From: Limnephilus marmoratus
Taxonomy: Eukaryota; Arthropoda; Insecta; Trichoptera; Limnephilidae
Reading direction: 5' to 3'
Assembly: GCA_917880885.1 (NCBI GenBank)
Contig: OU862910.1
Coordinates: 52,381,285-52,445,284 of the forward strand
DNA: 64,000 nt
Shown here: positions 22,661-33,590 of the stretch, one piece after another
Numbering within the stretch: position 1 is the first letter of the stretch
Layout of the letters: each line of letters begins with the position of its first letter
The notes under the pieces: model-generated
The model's database searches: none
Seen by the model: only the letters and a program-made list of their open reading frames with translations
What the model was told of the DNA's origin: nothing
Program-made: the position numbers and the translations under genes

Positions 22661-22947
22661 ATAAAAAAAAAAAAAATTATTAAAAAATAACCTAACCGAA
22701 TGTTACCTATTTAATTTAATACTATTTTCATCACTTTTAATGACTTTTCAAAGAGGCATTACGTTGAGTTCATTCTGAGTTGTCCGATCACAAGTAGAAA
22801 GATAGACCGATTACCAACTGCATATATATTTTTTTTAACCAACACCGTCACGGAGAAACCTAATTTTGACGTTTCATCCCAAAAACTTTTTAGTAAAATC
22901 TACCAAAAATTGGTAAATTTAAGGTTTTTTTTAATGTTTATTTCGCA

Positions 22948-23890
22948 CAAAAGTCCCGACTGCTCTCGAGACTATGGCATATCCATTTGGGATATGTTAT
23001 GAGACTGAAGGTGCAAGCGAGGGGAAGGAGATGGGGAAGAGGAAGGTGGGGAAGTACCTAGCTATTCAGATCTGGATACCAAATACGACAAGAGCTATTT
23101 CAAACAACGTTTTAATTCTGAATGGTGGTCTTACACCTTACTTACCAGGGCGATACCGAGTGTATATTTGACTCTGGAGCGCGCCGCAAATATCCCATTA
23201 TTATTATTATTATTTAATATTATAAAGGCAAAAGTTTGTATGGATGTATGGATGTTTGGACGTTTGTTACTCTTTCACGCAATAAATATTGAATGGACTT
23301 TAAAAATTCATTCACTAATAGAAAGCTACATTATTTGCGAGTAATATGGGCTGCATATATTGGTGAGCTCTGACGTTATGAATAAGCTCTGAAATTATTT
23401 ATGAAATTATTAATTATACGCTTATTGTCCGGACGAAAAGCAAAGCAGTAATTGTTTGACGAGCGCTGTCATTTTGTTATTTGTTTAGGTAACTATGGAG
23501 ATCCCTTTGATAGTAAAAATTCAACTAACTATAAAATACTAATCTATACTAATATTATAAATGTCAATACTAAAATTATAAATGCGAAACTGCGCGTGTT
23601 TGATTGTTACGTTTTAATAGGTGGCACGCGAGCTGTTTGAAAAATAGATGTAACGGGTACGGAGAAAGGGGCGGGGCGGAGGGATGGAGTGGGTTGGGGA
23701 GGGGGGGAATGGGGGGAGTGGGAAACCCCCTAACACTATGCGAACGAAGCCGGGGAAAAAGCTAGTACTCTATATCATTTTTAATCTCTTCATTGGGAAA
23801 TAACACAAATTAATCAAATAACCCGCGACCCGATTTGAACCCGCGACCTTCGGATTGCTTAAGTCGAGAGCCTTTCCCTTCGATTGGGGA
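22948..23890 (-). mobile_element. SINE-1 copy interrupted by a Helitron-like element
   Basis: 22948-23210 holds the tail and body blocks and 23775-23890 holds the head (box B complement GATTTGAACCC at about 23831-23841). The gap contains the H3 element at 23216-23765. The two halves together match one SINE. Confidence 0.75.
23216..23765 (+). mobile_element. Helitron-like element H3, copy 1
   Basis: It runs from TATTATAAAGGCAAAAG to GAAAAAGCTAG (CTAG at 23762-23765, then T). It shares GTTTGTATGGATGTATG, TGGACTTTAAAAATTC, ACTAATAGAAAGCT and TAGGTGGCACGCGAGCTGTT blocks with 30388-30910, and the last block also with the H2 family. It is followed by a G-rich stretch. The exact 5' end is not certain. 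Confidence 0.6.
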
Positions 23891-24447
23891 GTTCGTCATA
23901 AAAATTAAAGGTAAAGTAATTAGCAGTTTAGGAAACTTGTCAGTAGTTTTCCAAAAAAAGATTTGTTTGTATTATCTTTTAGGAATCTACGAAGCATATA
24001 AAGCGATCGATTATTATTACAGATTTTTTTACAAAAACTACTACCAAATTACCTATACTGTCACGTGTCAATGCCTATACTGTAAAACTACCTATATCTT
24101 CTGTTAAATTGCTTTAACTAAATATCCGCCTTCCATATTAACCAACATTATGAAAAATGACAAACAATCGATTGCCGTGTGAATTTAAATTTTGAGTACG
24201 TGATTAACTACAAGAGGTTGTTTGAATCAAATACAACAGTATTATATTTATATTAAATAAGTACATAAGATTAGGAATGAACGAATATAATATTTTATCT
24301 ATCCACGATGATTGTACGGTTGTATCTAAAGCCGGTTAACTTCAACCACAATAAATGTTTCTTATAGTTATAACGTATTAGTTATTAATTCATAATATTA
24401 TCTGCTGAAATGTGGAGATAGGTGCAGTAATGTATGGAGGGTATATA
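23891..24447. other. No gene recognised
   Basis: AT-rich sequence; an AT-biased 90-codon frame at 23835-24107 overlaps the SINE head and is not a gene. Confidence 0.45.
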
Positions 24448-24999
24448 CAGGGTGTCCGGGGGTAATAGGAATGTCTGGGATACTATAGAACTGCATAATG
24501 GCAGAAGCAAAAAATATTAACAACTTTTTGCGAAATTTCAACTATTTTCCAATACAAAAAGACGTACATACTAAAAATCCTTAGTGTGAGCAGGGCTGGG
24601 CAAAATACATGCTTTGCTGTAATTGAAATACAAATTACAAAATACTTTTTCGCATGTATTTAAAATACGAAATACAAAATACTTTCAAGTCGTGTATTTG
24701 AAATACAAAATACAAAATACAGTATTTTAACCATTTTTTAATTTCAAATACAAAATACAAATTACAAAATACAAAATACATTTGGTTTTGGCAGAACCTT
24801 TGGTTGCAATAAATTGTCGTAAGTACCCTTATCTAAGGGTGCGTTTCCATAGAAGCAAAGCCGAGCAGAGTGAAACAGAGACGTGCAAAAATTGACCAAT
24901 CATATTTCTCAGAAGACACATCTCGTCTCCGCTCCACTTGTAAAGTTTTGTGGTATAGGACTTAGATGTTAGATAATAATAATTATTATTATAATAACA

Positions 25000-25185
25000 C
25001 TAGCTGGTTCACGGCATGCGTTGCAATCCCATATTCAAAGAAATAAATTGTTTATCCCTGTATGTCCTTTCCCGTGCGTCCCCGTTCCCCTCCCCCGTCC
25101 CGCCAACCCCCCTCCCGTGTTCCACATATTCAGTCCCAGTACATTCAGTTTTCAAACAACTTGCGTGCCAGCTATTAAAATTTTT
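25000..25185 (-). mobile_element. Helitron H2, 3' fragment
   Basis: Minus strand, ending in CTAG at 25003-25000. The block GCATGCCGTGAACCAGCTAG and the C-rich body match H2a (25985-26445) and H2c (63753-64000). The 5' part is lost. Confidence 0.6.
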
Positions 25186-25984
25186 TTTTTCAAATTTTCA
25201 TTTTTCACATATTACAAATATTCATTTTTGTATATTATACGAACAATCAATCCAATCTAACATAGGTACCTATTTAAAATATCTATGTTTAAAAAAATTC
25301 ATAGAAAATTCTTTTGTTACAAAAAAAACAGCTGCCTGCTAAATTCAATTTCATCAAACGCGCGAACTGTCATACATACAAAGTTAAAATATTCGTCAAG
25401 TTTTCTGACATTGTCCAATTTTCTGCGTAATTTTCTTGATTTTTCTTTCCGTAAGAACCTTCTACAAAGTATTAGAAAACTTTTAAAAAAATTAATGAAA
25501 TTGGTAAAGTTGTTCTAAAGTTATGGCATGACCAAGGGAAACAAGGATTCATTTTTATATACAAGATGACATTTGTTTAGCGCATTTTTGTGTTGTTCTA
25601 CTTAGGTAAGTGCGCTCTACAGTAATTAACTTTAAAATAGTCTAGTATTCAGTCAAATTATTCCCATGGTGCTTGACATAAATATACTAACTTACCCCGT
25701 GCTTGATCTTATACTATGATGACAAGTTTAATATAATTTGATACAAAATGTATAATAACAGTGCTATTAATTATATAGCACAAGACAATAATAATAACTA
25801 GCATGACATAAAAAAATGTACAGCACATTATAAAGCAATGATAAGAAAACTACAAATAATGATTAGTAAGAATAGAATACAGGATTCTAGCGGTTTTAGT
25901 CTATGTACTAGCTATGTTAGTTTATTTTTCATTATCATCATTGAGGTCGCTAAATGTATTTGAAAATGTATTTTGAAGCCATAA

Positions 25985-26445
25985 TCTATCTATCTATATA
26001 AATAAAAATGAATCGCCGAAATGTATGTACGCGCATAACTTCCGAACGACTGCACCAAATCGGATAATTCTTTTTTTTGTGTTCGTTATTATCAGGACAA
26101 GGTTTGTATAAAACTACTGGTGAGCTCTGGCATTATGAAATTTGTATTAAAAAAATACAATAGGTGGCACGCAAGCTGTTTGAAAACTGAATGTACCGGG
26201 ATTGAATGTATGGAATGCGGGAGGTGAGAGGGGGGAGGTGAGTTCGCGGGACGGGGGAAGGAGGAGATTGGAGTGGGGAGAGGAAAGGTGGAGGAGACGG
26301 AGTGTCAACGCAAGAGATGAAGAGGACGCAGGAGAGGAAGGGGAGGAGGAAGGGGAACGGGAACGGGACGAATGGGAAAGGACACACAAAGGATAAACAA
26401 TTTCTTTATTAAATGGCATAGCAACGCATGCCGGGAACCAGCTAG
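25985..26445 (+). mobile_element. Helitron H2, complete non-autonomous copy
   Basis: It begins TCTATCTATCTATATAAATA after A (25984) and ends CTAG (26442-26445) before T. The 3' hairpin GGCAT-AGCAACGC-ATGCC lies 10 nt upstream of CTAG, the expected Helitron architecture. The centre has TAGGTGGCACGCAAGCTGTT and a strongly purine-rich stretch (26215-26380) that creates spurious basic frames. Confidence 0.75.
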
Positions 26446-26894
26446 TTTGAAATACAAATTACAAAATACCCCAGCAGCAGGTAATTGAAATACCAATTAC
26501 AAAATACATTTTTAGGAAGTAATTGAAACACAAATACAAAATACGTATTTGTATTACAAGTAATTCAAATACTGCCCAGCCCTGAGTGTGAGGTACAAAC
26601 TTTCCCGATAAATTTGCTGTGAGCTTGCCGGGCGCGATTGTTGCAACGTTTCACGGTTGTGATTGGCCCGTATCGTAACAGCGGAAAATAATAATGAATA
26701 GTAGATGCTGCTAGGCCCTGCGGGCGGCTTTTGGTTAGGCTTCGCCCAGTTTGAGTGTTGGTGACCATTTTATAAATCCGATAGGAACTGGTTTAAAAAA
26801 TAGCCGGTTCCTCGGATCCGCTGTGATCCAGTGATAGCTAATCACCGGGACAAAGTAACCGCGACAGGCAATTACGTCATATGTAATATGTCGA

Positions 26895-27309
26895 CCTCCG
26901 TAGTCCAGTGGCTAAGACTCTTGACTCACATTCCGGAGGTCGCGGGTTCGAACCCGGCATGCGCAAATAAATTTTATTTGATTAATTTGTGTTATTTCAC
27001 AATTAATTCATTTAAAATAATATATAGTATATTTGCGGCATGTTCCAGAGTGGAAGATACTATCAGTATCGCCCTGGTGTAAGACCACCATTCAGAATTG
27101 AAACGTTGCTTGAAAATGGCTTTAGCCGTGTTTAGTGACCAGATCTGAATAGCCAGGTACTTCCCAACCTTCCTCTTCCCCACCTCCTTCCCCTCCCCAC
27201 TACCTTCAGCCTCACAACATACCCCAATTGGGGATGCCATAGTCTCACTGGCTCCAGACGGAAGCAGTTGAGATTCTTGTGCGGTATTCACTGTAAAAAA
27301 AAAAAAAAT
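26895..27309 (+). mobile_element. SINE-1 young copy 1 (tRNA-derived SINE)
   Basis: The head (26895-26966) is tRNA-like with box A TAGTCCAGTGG and box B GGTTCGAACCC, so it carries its own RNA polymerase III promoter. The body has AATAAATTTTATTTGATTAA, GCGGCATGTTCCAGAG-like, TATCGCCCTGGTGTAAGACC and CCCCAATTGGGGATGCC blocks. It ends with poly-A at about 27295-27309. It differs from the copy at 31758 at only two or three positions, so the family moved recently. It is inserted in the TIR element at 24448-27613. The 99-codon minus frame across it is not a gene. Confidence 0.9.
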
Positions 27310-27613
27310 ATATAGCCGCGTGATACTATTATTTACAACCCTAAAATATTACCGTCAATCTTTCCATATCCGGAGAGCAAATTTACATATCCATCGTACT
27401 TATACCTGCCAGGGTCACGACACAGACGTTACCCTATAAATAACGTTCGATCGATTCAATTCGATTCGATGTATATAATAAATGTGTCTTTTTACTAAAA
27501 AAGTACCCTTGAAAGTTGGAATTTTAAAAAAAGTTATTTATTTTTTTTACTTATAGGTACTATTATGTAGAATCACCTCCCGAAGTTAATGCACTTTACC
27601 CCCGGACACCCTG

Positions 27614-27916
27614 TATATGTAATTTATTATTATTGTTGGAGAGCGCCTTCATAACGTGTTAGGTGCACGATTTCCTGCAGGCGGAATGCGAACAAAAAAA
27701 CTGCACGAGTGTTGAAAGGGCGCGCTTAGACTCGCGAATTATTCACACTAACAATGCACTAATAAATGTGTTTTAAATCCTTCTTCAGGAATTCAAGCGT
27801 TGGTATTTTTATTAAGCTAGACATGTCAAATGTCATTTCCTAGACAACGTCTTTACCAACTGGACCACCCGAATTCTCAGAAAGACAGTAATTTTTAATT
27901 TGATTTAAAATTGAGA
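27614..27916. other. No gene recognised
   Basis: About 300 bp between two elements, with nothing supportable. Confidence 0.4.
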
Positions 27917-28915
27917 CCCCATTAGACCAGACAAAATAGACATTCCAGTTTGCATTAACTCCGAACAAGCTGAATTTTGGTACAGGTCTTGAATACGTCA
28001 ATACAAATGCTACGTCAAAAGTCCCCATCCATTTAGCATTAGCGTTGTTTTTATCCGAGGTCAAAGGTCACAAATTTTTGTTTTTTGCGTATTTCTCGGA
28101 AACGGTGAGAGCTACCGAAAAAAAATATGAAATAGTTTGTAGATCGTAAAATTCTCTTCAAAAAAGATGTTCATATTTTTTTCCCTACGAAGCACCGTTC
28201 TCGAGTTAACGCGATTTCAAACGAATATGCACTCAAATGGTTTGTTGGAACTGTCATTGATCGTTAAAAACAATATCAGACGATGAAGATGTTTTTGTAG
28301 TTCGACGGCGTTGTTCTGCAGCTTTGATATTTTTCGTGTAATCAGTATAACCATCAAATATTAAGGTAACGTTATAACCGAAGTTTCTACGAACATACTC
28401 AAGATATTTGTCCAAAATACCATCGAAAGTGTTCTCTCGATCCCATACAACACGATGTAACAGATATCCTCCATCAATGATGTAGGTAGCATTTGCGCTC
28501 TCGACTTCAATATTCACACATTCAAAGCAATCATAAATGGTTGACTTTTGTGTCTTACGCATTCCAATTGCATCAACAAGCGATAATGGGTAAGGGGCTA
28601 ATTCATATTCGAAGAATTTTTCAAGATCATCTTCAAATACGAGTATACAGGATCTTCGGTACCTTTTCATCATGGATTTTCATGGTACTGTTCATGTTTA
28701 ATAAAGGCAGTACTTTATCAGTGCGTTTCAATTTATTATTATTAACGAAAAATTGTGACCTTTGACCTCGGATAAAAAACAACGCTAACCCCAGATCGAT
28801 GGGGACTTTTGACATAGTATTTGTAATGGCGTATTCAAGACCTGTTCAAAAATTCAGCTTGTTCAGAATTAATGCAAACTTAGCATTTTATCGTCCATTT
28901 TGACTGGACTAATGT
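27917..28915. mobile_element. Inverted-repeat element enclosing a protein relic
   Basis: 27917-28070 and 28746-28915 are imperfect reverse complements of each other (about 85% by eye). Shared blocks include CAAAGGTCAC, ATGGGGACTTTTGAC, GTATTCAAGACCTGT, ATTCAGCTTGTTC and TTTGCATTAA. They enclose the FEN1/PIN-like frame at 28254-28745. No clean target duplication is seen, so mobility is not proven; an inverted local duplication is the alternative. Confidence 0.55.
28254..28745 (-). pseudogene. FEN1/PIN-like nuclease-domain protein, truncated and frameshifted
   Basis: The minus-strand frame at 28673-28254 (139 codons) contains ELAPYPLSLVDAIGMRKTQK, then YIIDGGYLLHRVVW, then VTLIFDGYTDYTKNIKAAEQ followed by RRR. 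The IDGG...LLHR block and the later FDG...K..E..RRR block recall the first Asp motif and the FDG..P..K..E..RR segment of FEN1/XPG-type PIN nucleases. I recognise the layout as a widespread uncharacterised arthropod protein family, without certainty. Upstream, LKRTDKVLPL and NSTMKIHDEKV lie in another frame (28745-28660), so one frameshift near 28655 separates two parts of the same coding sequence. The C-terminus is lost at 28254. It sits between two inverted repeats. Confidence 0.55.
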
Positions 28916-29320
28916 TGCAGGGGGAAACACAGAGGTCGGCAAATCGTTCCACAGCCGCGCTGTTGAACTCAAAAACGAGTCGTAGAAACCACTGTTCTGA
29001 TGTTAGAAATCTCAACCAAATGTTGGGAGCTTGTTTGGTTTGTTTGTGTTCCCTAACTATGCACCTTTGTCGAAAGGGTCAATGACGCTATTTCTGAGAG
29101 CATCTTCTCAGTTGAAACACCGGTAGAACAATGACAGCATTCCCATCTGGTAAAGATTGCAGTCCGTTTGTAGAGGAATCTATCACATGGACCGCCCGTT
29201 TCTGCAAAGAGTCCAGTGTTTTTTTTGGTATTTTGGGGCTTCATACCAGGGGTGGCTGCCAAATTCAGTAATAGGGCACACTTGCGATTTGTACATGGCC
29301 AGCAACTATTGTGCAATCAA
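28916..29320 (-). pseudogene. LINE C-terminal remnant
   Basis: The minus strand carries traces of the LINE end seen at 22235: an APKYQK-like segment near 29240, GMLSLFYR-like near 29130, and FYDSFLSSTARLWNDLP near 28990-28930, in several frames. 28916 adjoins the inverted-repeat element, which may be inserted in this LINE. Confidence 0.55.
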
Positions 29321-30387
29321 AGCAAATCAATTTGAAAAATCACCCCCATCCTCTTAAAACAATTTCCCTTCAAAATAAGAGGAAATTCTACTGTCTGCAT
29401 CTGATTTTGACAAACTCCGCGTAAAGCTCGGAAAACCTCAAAGCCAGGAACTTCAGCTTGTCAACAAATATAATTAATTACGTTGGTTGTCTGTGCGATA
29501 GTCCTGCGTGAAATCTGGTTCACGAATTTGTTTTGAATTACACAATCATTTTCAAAATTATAATCAGCTGTTTAAAGAATTCAGACCAGCGATGAAGTAG
29601 GTACTTATCTACAGTGTTATATTTTATTATTTAAAAAAAATGGTACTGATTTTTCAAGAATCGAGTATACAGGCTATCCCGCGATGTTTCACGGGTCTGC
29701 AGCAGTATTATGTTTAAAAGTGGTGCTAATGCAACGCCGGCGGGCCCCCAGGCTCACCGCAAGCCAAAATGGCTGACTAGATATGTATGATTGTTTTTTT
29801 ATCTCCTTTAAACAATGCTGATCTAGTTGTTGTTTAAATTCTAGCCATGCATCGCCTCGGCTAATCTAGCCAGACCGCACCTGTATCGAAGCAATCGACT
29901 GCTGATTGAGGCACAGAACAGGTGAAAACAACAAACGAATGTGAACGTATAGAAGACCAGTAAACTGTAATAATACGGTATGCTGCTTGGACCTTGGTTG
30001 GAATTCAACACGCTGTAAATTTAAATACGTTCTGAGATATCTTGTGAATGGAGGAATTACTTCCCACAGACTTAAAAAATAATGGAATTTAGACAACATC
30101 AAATTTAATTAGCAGGCTGTTGCATAGAAAAGTGAAAATGCTTTTATGTATTATTAGCATTTTTAAAAAGGAGAGCATAATTATATTGTGCTTTTTTTAA
30201 TTATGGAATCGGTGCAGTCGCTGTGCGAATATTATGGACAAATTGGGTTTAAACGACTTTGAATCCGCCGACCACACTAGCACCACCTGCTCCTAGATTT
30301 CCAAATTACCTGCAATTATATCGCTCATTCCTGATACAGTACTGAAAAACCTCGGTTATGATGCCGTAGATTAAGTTAAAATTGTAC
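29321..30387. other. No gene; one decayed Helitron-like hairpin
   Basis: Mostly AT-rich. At 29651-29700 the segment TTTTTCAAGAAT ... CACGGGTCTG is shared with 63137-63176 and includes a CCCGCG/CACGGG hairpin like that of the 3' tip at 3593. The terminal CTRR is not clear here. Confidence 0.4.
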
Positions 30388-30910
30388 AAGTTTTAAGATA
30401 AAAATTTGTATGGATGTATGATGTGTGGATGAATATTTGTTACTCTTTCGCGCAAAACATACTGAATGGACTTTAAAAATTCTTTCACTAATAGAAAGCT
30501 GCATTATTTGCGAGTACAGCAGGCTGTAGGTATATATTGGTAAGCTCTGGCGTTATGAAATTATTTATTATACGTTTATTATCCAGACGAGAAGCAAAGC
30601 GTTGCCAAGTAATTGTTTGAAGTGCGCTGTCATTAGTTTAGGTTGCTATGGAGATCCCTTTGATAATAAAAAAATCAAATATGTATAAAATACCACTAAT
30701 ATTATAAATGTCTATACTAATATTGTAAATGCTTAACTGCGCATTTTTGATTGTTACGTTTTAATAGGTGGCACGCGAGCTGTTTGAAAAATGAATAAAA
30801 CCGCTATGGAATGGGGGGTAGGGGTTAGAGGGGGGAAGAGGGAGGGAGGGCTGGAGTAGGGATAAGAAAGGTGGAGGAGGCGGAGTGGGAAACCCCCTAA
30901 TACCCCCTAT
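30388..30910 (+). mobile_element. Helitron-like element H3, copy 2
   Basis: It shares the full block order of 23216-23765 (TTTGTATGGATGTATG, TGGACTTTAAAAATTC, AGGTGGCACGCGAGCTGTTT, G-rich body, GGAAACCCCCTAA). It lacks the CTAG end. Confidence 0.6.
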
Positions 30911-31757
30911 AATATAATGCAATTAACACTAACGCATTTAATTAACCCCTTTCAAATTAATAAATTTCGAATGATTTACAGTCACCGTCATCTAGCAATG
31001 ACATTTTTACATCTTATTGTTACATAAAATATTTATGTCCGACCGATTTATACTACCACTCAAGCAGTAATGTGAGTAAAATTCATAATAATACTAGCTG
31101 AATGGGCGATGTTGTGGTTTAGCGCCTTGTTTTTCTAAATCAGGTGTGGACAGTAATTTCTTCTCATTTTGAACGACAAGTGAGCAAAATATCCTGATTC
31201 AAGGGTGGGAAGAGGGAAGGGGATGGATTTTTGTCTAATGTAGATAGTCACTTTCCTTTGTTTTAACACTCTGTGCAAATCTCGATCAAAGATCTCAATC
31301 TCGGAAAAAACTGTAGATCTCTATAACAAAGTCTTGCCATAGATACTCTTCTTTTTATACCCATCTGGAGCTTAATGCTAGAATTTCCTATGACAAATTT
31401 GTAAATCGCTCTGAAATGAAAATTGTTTATCGATTTCTTAGCGTAAAAAAAATATGAAAAATATTTTTACTTCTACATTTTCAGTCAGGGTCACAGTTTC
31501 ATCAATCTAGAGCACCTGAAATAGGCTTTCGTAGCATTAAAATAGAGTACTTTCTGGTACCTAAATCGAGTTTCTAAAAACTGACAGACTCTACTAGTTT
31601 TACCCTTAGATACAGAGATATATAACAACCAATTGATTCGCGAGACTATTCAAAAACAAATCAAACATATTTATGAATAATTGAAGATGATATCAAGTTC
31701 TCCTACTCACATAATTAACATGCAGACAAGTAGGATGAGTTTCTTCAAAACAACAAA
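30911..31757. other. No gene recognised
   Basis: AT-rich sequence, nothing supportable. Confidence 0.45.
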
Positions 31758-32177
31758 TCTCCGTAGTCCAGTGGCTAAGACTCTTGACTCACATTCCGGA
31801 GGTCGCGGGTTCGAACCCGGCATGCGCAAATAAATTTTATTTGATTAATTTGTGTTATTTCACAATTAATTCATTTAAAATAATATATAGTATATTTGCG
31901 GCATGTTCCAGAGTGGAAGATACTATTAGTATCGCCCTGGTGTAAGACCACCATTCAGAATTGAAACGTTGCTTGAAAATGGCTTTAGCCGTGTTTAGTG
32001 ACCAGATCTGAATAGCCAGGTACTTCCCAACCTTCCTCTTCCCCACCTCCTTCCCCTCCCCACTACCTTCAGCCTCACAACATACCCCAATTGGGGATGC
32101 CATAGTCTCACTGGCTCCAGACGGGAGCAGTTGAGATTCTTGTGCGGTATTCACTGTAAAAAAAAAAAAAAAAAAAT
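31758..32177 (+). mobile_element. SINE-1 young copy 2 (tRNA-derived SINE)
   Basis: Nearly identical to 26895-27309 from the tRNA-like head (box A TAGTCCAGTGG, box B GGTTCGAACCC) to the tail; I count differences such as ATTAGTATC for ATCAGTATC and GACGGGAGC for GACGGAAGC. The poly-A is at 32158-32177. A clear target duplication was not found. Confidence 0.9.
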
Positions 32178-33289
32178 ATTTAAAAAAAAAAACAAATATA
32201 ACAACATCGCGCTAAGTCATTATAACATAGTTTTCAGATCTGGTACTGGTATTGGTGATAATCCGGTACTCTAGTAGGCGGCAATGTATGCGGTAGCCAC
32301 ATTCCAGCAGAGTCCACTCTCTTGTGTTTTCGTCAAGGTAAACGTGGTCGTGTACGCCAGGGGTCACCAATACCCGCACGCCGGCTGGTGGGTTGGAGAC
32401 CCCTGACCTCTGAGCAAATGTGGTACGCGATGTGTGAAATGTCGTCTTACTATAATGAGGTGAAACCCAAATAAGACATGTAAATAGATTTTTTTTTCAT
32501 TTTTTAACGTATCGATGTTGAGTGAAATGACGTCGCAAATAAGAAAGGGAATCAAAATAACCTGATCTAATTTAAACTGCCGTCTTTTGAAGTTTTGCTC
32601 GCACTACGCACTGGGCCGCTCCCAACTCACAAGTAAAATAAAAAAAAATACATCAACATTGATAGGAAAGCCTGGACACACATTGCCACAATAAAATTGT
32701 TTTCATGCACTGAATTTTGCATTTTTGACTGCTCATTTTTTATTTACCAGTTGGGAGTGGCTCAGTGCGTTGTGAGGACGTCTTGTGGATGAATCCAATG
32801 TTCATTGTTTCTCGAATTTAACAACATAATCATATTTTTCGTAAATTCAAAATCAGACACATTCTTTCGTATTAGCAATAGCAATGCTACAGATATGTTT
32901 CAAACAAGGAAAACTCGTCAACAGTTTGTACATAGATTACTTGACGACGGTCCCGAGTAACAATGCCGGATCTGCAAAAAATGGACAATCTTTTTGTTTG
33001 CTTATTCGAATTTCGTATTGATGATTTAAAAGTCTGTATTTTCGAATTTTTTAATGAAATGACATTATATTTCAAACACTATATTTCTTGATTTTAAAAA
33101 TAGTAAAAATGCAGAAACGAAAATTTAAACAACTCTACTGCAAAAGCACAAAATCGTACATCCGACATTGTTCTTCGGGACCGTCGCGTCGATAGGCATA
33201 TTGTTGAGAATCGTTTTTAGTGTTGTTTTCCATTTTTTAACGTGAATAACGCGTCCCAAATGAAAGTAAGTGTCAAAAGCTAGTGAAAC
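32178..33289. other. No gene recognised; one tiny hAT-like palindrome
   Basis: Mostly unidentified. At 32358-32405 CAGGGGTCACCAA and TTGGAGACCCCTG, 12 of 13 complementary, lie only 48 bp apart end to end. They look like two hAT ends with almost nothing between, but no 8-bp duplication is present. Confidence 0.4.
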
Positions 33290-33590
33290 ACTGGCATCCC
33301 CAATTGTTGTGGTGCGTTGTGAGTTGTGTGGCTGAAAGGTACGGGGAGGAGATGGATATGGGGAAGAGAAAGGTGAGGAAGTACCTGGTTATTAAGATCT
33401 GCCATTTCAAGCAATGTTTCGATTCAGAAGGGTGGTCTTTAACCAGGACGATAATCAGAGTATCTAGCATTCTGCAAAGTACCTCATTTGAAGGTACCTA
33501 CTATATTTCATGTGAACTAAATGCGAAAGAACACAATTTGAACAGGATTCGAATCCACGAGCTCCGGATTCGTAGTAGAGGCCGTCAAAG
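33290..33590 (-). mobile_element. SINE-1, decayed minus-strand copy
   Basis: It keeps GGCATCCCCAATTG, GGGGAAGAGAAAGGTG, CATTTCAAGCAATGTTTCGA and the head with GATTCGAATCC. The far tail is missing. Confidence 0.65.

Larger units (their letters stand above)
24583..26592. mobile_element. hAT element, 1,994 bp, with 8-bp target duplication
   Basis: The element spans 24591-26584 between perfect duplications AGTGTGAG (24583-24590, 26585-26592). The ends are CAGGGCTGGGC and GCCCAGCCCTG. Inside each end lie many ATTACAAAATAC / CAAATACAAAATAC repeats (24613-24790 and 26446-26560), giving subterminal arrays rich in possible transposase-binding motifs. No transposase frame is visible. Helitrons H2b and H2a are inserted inside it. 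Confidence 0.85.
24448..27613. mobile_element. TIR element (CAGGGTGTCCGGGGG ends) carrying nested insertions
   Basis: The ends CAGGGTGTCCGGGGGTAA (24448) and TTACCCCCGGACACCCTG (ending 27613) are perfect inverted repeats and are flanked by TATA on both sides. The inverted similarity continues in diluted form for over 100 bp. Removing the nested hAT (24591-26584) and SINE-1 (26895-27309) leaves about 0.75 kb. No transposase is visible. The superfamily is not assigned because the TATA/TA duplication is ambiguous. Confidence 0.75.

Noticed and set aside
26133..26419. Pro/Ser-rich and Arg/Gly/Glu-rich frames on both strands, and the similar one at 63715-63963
   Set aside because: They come from the purine-rich body of Helitron H2 and have no start context or conserved motif.
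26992..27291. 99-codon minus-strand frame, repeated identically at 31855-32154
   Set aside because: Both lie across the two young SINE-1 copies in antisense to a Pol III element; identity comes from recent SINE copying, not from a gene family.
27780..27800. CCTGAAGAAGG (minus strand) as another PLE ribozyme core
   Set aside because: No stem II hairpin, no GAAA and no self-complementary tract follow.
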